Source: Gammaproteobacteria bacterium (GTDB lineage Bacteria > Pseudomonadota > Gammaproteobacteria > GCA-001735895). Taken from it: a stretch of 8,677 nucleotides of DNA. The DNA is taken from contig JARFPR010000228.1 of NCBI GenBank assembly GCA_029288195.1, positions 1 through 8,677 of the forward strand, given 5' to 3'. Shown here piece by piece: positions 6,004 to 8,677 of this stretch. The position numbers and the translations under genes were made by a program. The notes under the pieces were generated by a model, which was not told where the DNA came from, did not search any database, and saw nothing but the letters and a program-made list of their open reading frames with translations. Within the stretch, counting starts at the first letter, position 1. Each line of letters begins with the position of its first letter.

Positions 6004-6975
6004 ATGTCCAAACCCAAGATAATTGTTACCCGACGTTGGCACCCGGAAGTTGAGGCGGTGCTGGTGGAACGCTTCGATACCCGGCTGAATGAAGACGATC
6101 ACCCGATGTCGGTGAGCGAGTTGCAGGACGCATTGCGCAGTGCAGACGCGGTTTTACCGACGGTGTGTGACAAGGTCACTGCCGAAGTACTTGGCGCCGA
6201 TAATATTCGTGCCAAAATTCTCGGCAGCAATGGCGTCGGTTTTAATCATATCGACCTGGAGGCTGCTAAAGCAGCAGGTCTAACAGTAACCAACACGCCA
6301 GAAGTACTTACCGACTGCACCGCGGACCTGGCCATGACCTTGTTGCTGGCAGTCGCGAGACGGGCAGGGGAAGGCGAACGCCACCTGCGTAACGGCGAAT
6401 GGACCGGCTGGCGCCCCACTCACATGATGGGTACCAGTGTCACCGGCAAGACCCTGGGCCTGATCGGCATGGGACGCATTGCGCGCGCCGTTGCCGCACG
6501 TGCCGCGCACGGTTTCAATATGAAAATCATATTTCATGATCCCTTTCCGCCGCGTGCCGAAGACATCGAGGGTTTAAATGCAAGCTCGTGTGCTTCACCC
6601 GAAGAAGTATTTGCACAGGCCGATTTCGTGTCGCTGCATTGCCCTGGTGGCAAGGAAACCTATCACCTGATCGGCACCGAGGCCTTCAAGGCGATGCAGC
6701 CGGGTGCGTTCCTGATCAACACCGCGCGCGGCGATGTCGTTGACGAAAGCGCACTGATAAGCGCGCTGGAAAATGGTGAAATCGCGGGTGCGGGTCTCGA
6801 TGTGTTCGAAAAGGAGCCCGCCGTCAGCGCGGGACTACTGAAGCTCGAGAATGTCGTATTGTTGCCGCATCTCGGCAGCGCAACCCGGGAGACCCGCAAG
6901 GCGATGGGGATGCGCGTGGTTGAAAATATCGAAGCCTTCTTTAACGGCGATATCCCGCGTGACAAGCTGGTTTGA
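6004..6975 (+). CDS. D-isomer-specific 2-hydroxyacid dehydrogenase (glyoxylate/hydroxypyruvate reductase-like)
   Basis: This cytosolic NAD(P)H-dependent enzyme interconverts a 2-oxoacid and a D-2-hydroxyacid, for example hydroxypyruvate/D-glycerate or glyoxylate/glycolate. The start is well supported by GAGGAG (5990-5995), eight nt before the ATG. The N-terminal substrate domain includes LGSNGVGFNHID (73-84). The Rossmann domain has LGLIGMGRIARAV (151-163), with D179 at the end of the second strand, a residue usually favouring NADH over NADPH. The catalytic triad is complete: R242 in NTARGDVVDE, E271 in DVFEKEP, and H289 in LLPHLGSAT. At 323 residues it has full family length. It lies 87 nt after the PLP lyase, so it may reduce the 2-oxoacid that enzyme releases, or oxidise an imported D-hydroxyacid. 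The family is poorly separated by substrate on sequence alone, so I give no gene symbol. 3-Phosphoglycerate dehydrogenase is unlikely because no regulatory ACT domain is present, though short forms exist. Confidence 0.93.
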   Translation: MSKPKIIVTRRWHPEVEAVLVERFDTRLNEDDHPMSVSELQDALRSADAVLPTVCDKVTAEVLGADNIRAKILGSNGVGFNHIDLEAAKAAGLTVTNTPEVLTDCTADLAMTLLLAVARRAGEGERHLRNGEWTGWRPTHMMGTSVTGKTLGLIGMGRIARAVAARAAHGFNMKIIFHDPFPPRAEDIEGLNASSCASPEEVFAQADFVSLHCPGGKETYHLIGTEAFKAMQPGAFLINTARGDVVDESALISALENGEIAGAGLDVFEKEPAVSAGLLKLENVVLLPHLGSATRETRKAMGMRVVENIEAFFNGDIPRDKLV

Positions 6976-7012
6976 ATTGTTCGCCAACGAGCCGGATTAC
7001 CCTGGTTGAACA

Positions 7013-7231
7013 ATGGATATGAGTTTCAATTTTATTATCGGAGTGCTGGCAATTGCTTATGGAGTGTACAGCTTTATCCAGAGAAAGATCGCACCTGAAA
7101 AAATCGCAAAACTGCAAGTGATGATCGAGCGCAATGGTGAGAAAATGGGTCATTCCATCCACCTGTTCGGTTACACGATACTACCCATTACTGCCGGCTT
7201 GTTAATACTCTACGCCCATTTCAACGGTTAA
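7013..7231 (+). CDS. Small hypothetical membrane protein, two predicted helices
   Basis: This is a 72-residue protein I do not recognise. Two hydrophobic segments (about 5-23 and 49-68) flank a basic, hydrophilic loop (24-47, containing QRKIAPEKIAKLQ and RNGEKMGH), so it is probably an inner-membrane hairpin, with the basic loop likely cytoplasmic by the positive-inside rule. ATG 7013 is the first start after an in-frame stop at 7007-7009; a second ATG at 7019 is possible. Neither has a clear Shine-Dalgarno sequence. It begins 37 nt after the dehydrogenase and ends 67 nt before the amine oxidase, on the same strand, so it may be co-transcribed with either. No catalytic motif is visible. The coherent hydrophobic/charged pattern supports a real gene over a chance frame. 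Confidence 0.7.
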   Translation: MDMSFNFIIGVLAIAYGVYSFIQRKIAPEKIAKLQVMIERNGEKMGHSIHLFGYTILPITAGLLILYAHFNG

Positions 7232-7298
7232 ACTCAGGCGTCTGCTGGTGCAGAAAATACTAACAGTCATCCTTCTGCAAATCTGAAACTCAAAAACG

Positions 7299-8549
7299 AT
7301 GGAAACAGATGTAATTATTATAGGCGCTGGCGCATCCGGCCTGTCGGCCGCCAAGGAACTGACCAGGCTGGGGCTGTCATTTACAGTTGTCGAAGGATCG
7401 CACCGAATCGGTGGCAGGGCTTATAGCGAGGAAATAGCACCGGGCGTATGGTTCGACCTGGGCTGTAGTTACCTGTCTCAGGGTGAGACCAACCCGTTTG
7501 TGGCTATCGCAGATGAACTGGGCGTCGTCCTCGGCAAAGACAGGGGCGACCTGTTTGAAGATAGCAACATAAGGCTTCATAAAAACGGGGTGCCACTCAG
7601 TTCAATCGAAAGCGAGGCTTATACTGCTTATTTATCGGAATGTGATGCGGCTGTGACTGCTGCCGCAGATCGGGGAGAAGACATAGCGATCGTTGACCTG
7701 GTGGATATCGACAGTGAATTTGCCACGATCTTCATGCATAGCATGGCGGATTATTGTACGCGCGACATAGACGAAGTCTCGTCGGTTGATTTTGCAAATA
7801 CTGACAAAGGTTCCGACATTCCCGTGTTAAATGGCTACGGTAACCTGGTTGCAGCCTGGGGTTCCGACGTGACGGTTTCACTCAACACCAAAGTCGCGCG
7901 TATCGACTGGAGCGGTGTCGGCGTTTCGGTGGAGACTTCCAGGGGAGCATTGCGCGGGCGAGCCGTCCTGTGCACCGTTTCTACCGGGATTCTTGCCGCG
8001 GGTGAAATTGAATTTGTGCCCGCGCTGCCCGACTGGAAAATGGAAGCCGTTCTGGGTCTACCCACCGGTACCGAAAACAAGATCTGCCTGCACTTCGATC
8101 GAGATGTGTTTGGCCCCGATGGGCGTGGATTTCACTACACCTGGAATGACGAGGGTTTAGCTGGCGGATTCGAGGCCAGCGTCATGGGGCTTAATACGGC
8201 AGTCGCGTTTACCGGTGGGCGCTTTGCAGTCTGGCTGGAAAAGCAGGGCCAGCAAGCCGGCCACGAGTATGCAGTCGATCGGGTCGCCGAAGTTTTTGGC
8301 AACGACATACGCAAACATGTAACACGTTCAATCGTTACCGCCTGGACCACCGAGCCCTGGACCCGCGGATCCTATTCCTGCGCACTGCCCGGGCAGGCGC
8401 ACCAGCGTACCGAGCTCGCGCGGGTGCTTGGTGATCGCCTGTTCTTCGCCGGAGAGGCGACCACCATCCACGATTACGCTTTCTGCCATGGCGCCTATCG
8501 GTCCGGCATTCGTGCCGCGCAGGAAATATCCCAAACCCTCGCGAGTTAA
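7299..8549 (+). CDS. Flavin-containing amine oxidase / FAD-dependent oxidoreductase
   Basis: This FAD enzyme of the monoamine oxidase-like family (NAD(P)-binding Rossmann plus amino-oxidase domain) probably oxidises an amine or amino compound to imine with release of hydrogen peroxide. The dinucleotide-binding motif VIIIGAGASGLSAA (5-18) starts almost at the N-terminus, which fixes the start at ATG 7299 although no Shine-Dalgarno sequence is obvious. HRIGGRAYS (35-43) is the second FAD contact. K261 in TGTENKICLHFD matches the conserved active-site lysine of the family. AWTTEPWTRGSYSCALPGQ (348-366) and LFFAGEATTIHDYAFCHGAYRSGIRAA (381-407) are the C-terminal FAD and active-site segments. No signal peptide or C-terminal anchor is visible, so it should be cytosolic. 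At 416 residues it is compact compared with the usual 430-500. It could serve the same amino-compound cassette or be an independent unit; substrate unknown. Confidence 0.93.
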   Translation: METDVIIIGAGASGLSAAKELTRLGLSFTVVEGSHRIGGRAYSEEIAPGVWFDLGCSYLSQGETNPFVAIADELGVVLGKDRGDLFEDSNIRLHKNGVPLSSIESEAYTAYLSECDAAVTAAADRGEDIAIVDLVDIDSEFATIFMHSMADYCTRDIDEVSSVDFANTDKGSDIPVLNGYGNLVAAWGSDVTVSLNTKVARIDWSGVGVSVETSRGALRGRAVLCTVSTGILAAGEIEFVPALPDWKMEAVLGLPTGTENKICLHFDRDVFGPDGRGFHYTWNDEGLAGGFEASVMGLNTAVAFTGGRFAVWLEKQGQQAGHEYAVDRVAEVFGNDIRKHVTRSIVTAWTTEPWTRGSYSCALPGQAHQRTELARVLGDRLFFAGEATTIHDYAFCHGAYRSGIRAAQEISQTLAS

Positions 8550-8677
8550 GCACCTGGTTCCCTGAAAGGACACACTAATGCCAGTAAAATCTTCTTGAAC
8601 ATGAATTACTCAGCGCATTGGAGTAATATCTCAGATCAGAATAAATACTAGCAATACTCAAGTTCGCGGTATTGTGA
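8550..8677 (+). other. Non-coding tail with a ribosome-binding-like site and inverted repeat
   Basis: AAGGA (8566-8570) stands seven nt before ATG 8578, but that frame closes after six codons (MPVKSS, TGA at 8596-8598). A perfect 7-bp inverted repeat ATTACTC/GAGTAAT (8605-8611 and 8621-8627, 9-nt loop) follows without a T run. The stretch is AT-rich relative to the genes and runs to the window edge. It may be the control region of a gene beyond 8677 or the remnant of a lost one. I see no supported gene in it. Confidence 0.35.

Noticed and set aside
7241..7254. TCTGC-TGGT-GCAGA hairpin, with GCAGAA also able to pair with TTCTGC at 7272-7277
   Set aside because: The stems are only five to six bp with no T run; short alternative pairings like this are common, so I do not call a terminator or riboswitch.
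8595..8646. Possible promoter in the tail (TTGAAC or TTGGAG with AT-rich -10 candidates)
   Set aside because: The spacings are wrong (23 nt) or both hexamers match poorly (three of six).
1..8677. tRNA or rRNA genes, CRISPR arrays, insertion sequences, toxin-antitoxin or defence genes
   Set aside because: No cloverleaf-like sequence, regularly spaced repeats, transposase motifs or defence domains were seen on either strand.

Overview
The window reads as a stretch of a proteobacterial chromosome, most likely from a marine or other free-living gammaproteobacterium. This placement is an inference from Shine-Dalgarno use, a near-consensus sigma70 promoter, moderate GC and protein style; there is no rRNA or other phylogenetic marker here. 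All seven supported genes lie on the + strand. I see no insertion sequence, tRNA, CRISPR array or prophage signature.

Layout. Positions 1-200 hold a control region: a 12-bp AT-rich palindrome with a further half-site, a TTGACA/N17/AATAAT promoter, and a leader that could encode a 12-residue peptide. Next comes a TAXI-type TRAP substrate-binding protein (201-1169), a strong Rho-independent terminator (1191-1218), and a 195-nt gap with a perfect 9-bp inverted repeat. The fused TRAP permease (4TM+12TM plus a C-terminal DUF3394-type domain) fills 1365-4001. Downstream are an EamA/DMT-family transporter (4042-4887), a PLP-dependent lyase of the D-cysteine desulfhydrase/ACC deaminase family (readable 4966-5916), a D-2-hydroxyacid dehydrogenase (6004-6975), a 72-residue two-helix membrane protein (7013-7231) and a compact flavin amine oxidase (7299-8549). 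The last 128 nt hold no convincing gene.

How the genes may work together. The first five genes look like an uptake and catabolism cassette. The TAXI-TRAP system would import a small organic anion or amino acid. The DMT protein would import or export a related metabolite. The PLP lyase would deaminate or eliminate from an amino acid to give a 2-oxoacid, and the dehydrogenase would interconvert a 2-oxoacid and a D-2-hydroxyacid. The amine oxidase would fit a general amino-compound theme but may be a separate unit. The substrate cannot be read from the sequence.

Most notable observation. The PLP lyase gene has an excellent ribosome-binding site and ATG at 4903, and the reading frame from there gives the family's usual N-terminus. 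However, codon 12 is an in-frame TAG (4936-4938), immediately before the conserved PTPLE motif. The remaining 325 codons are open and well conserved. This may be a recent nonsense mutation, a sequencing error, readthrough, or reinitiation at TTG 4966. The same protein also has unusual active-site loops, suggesting a substrate other than D-cysteine or ACC.
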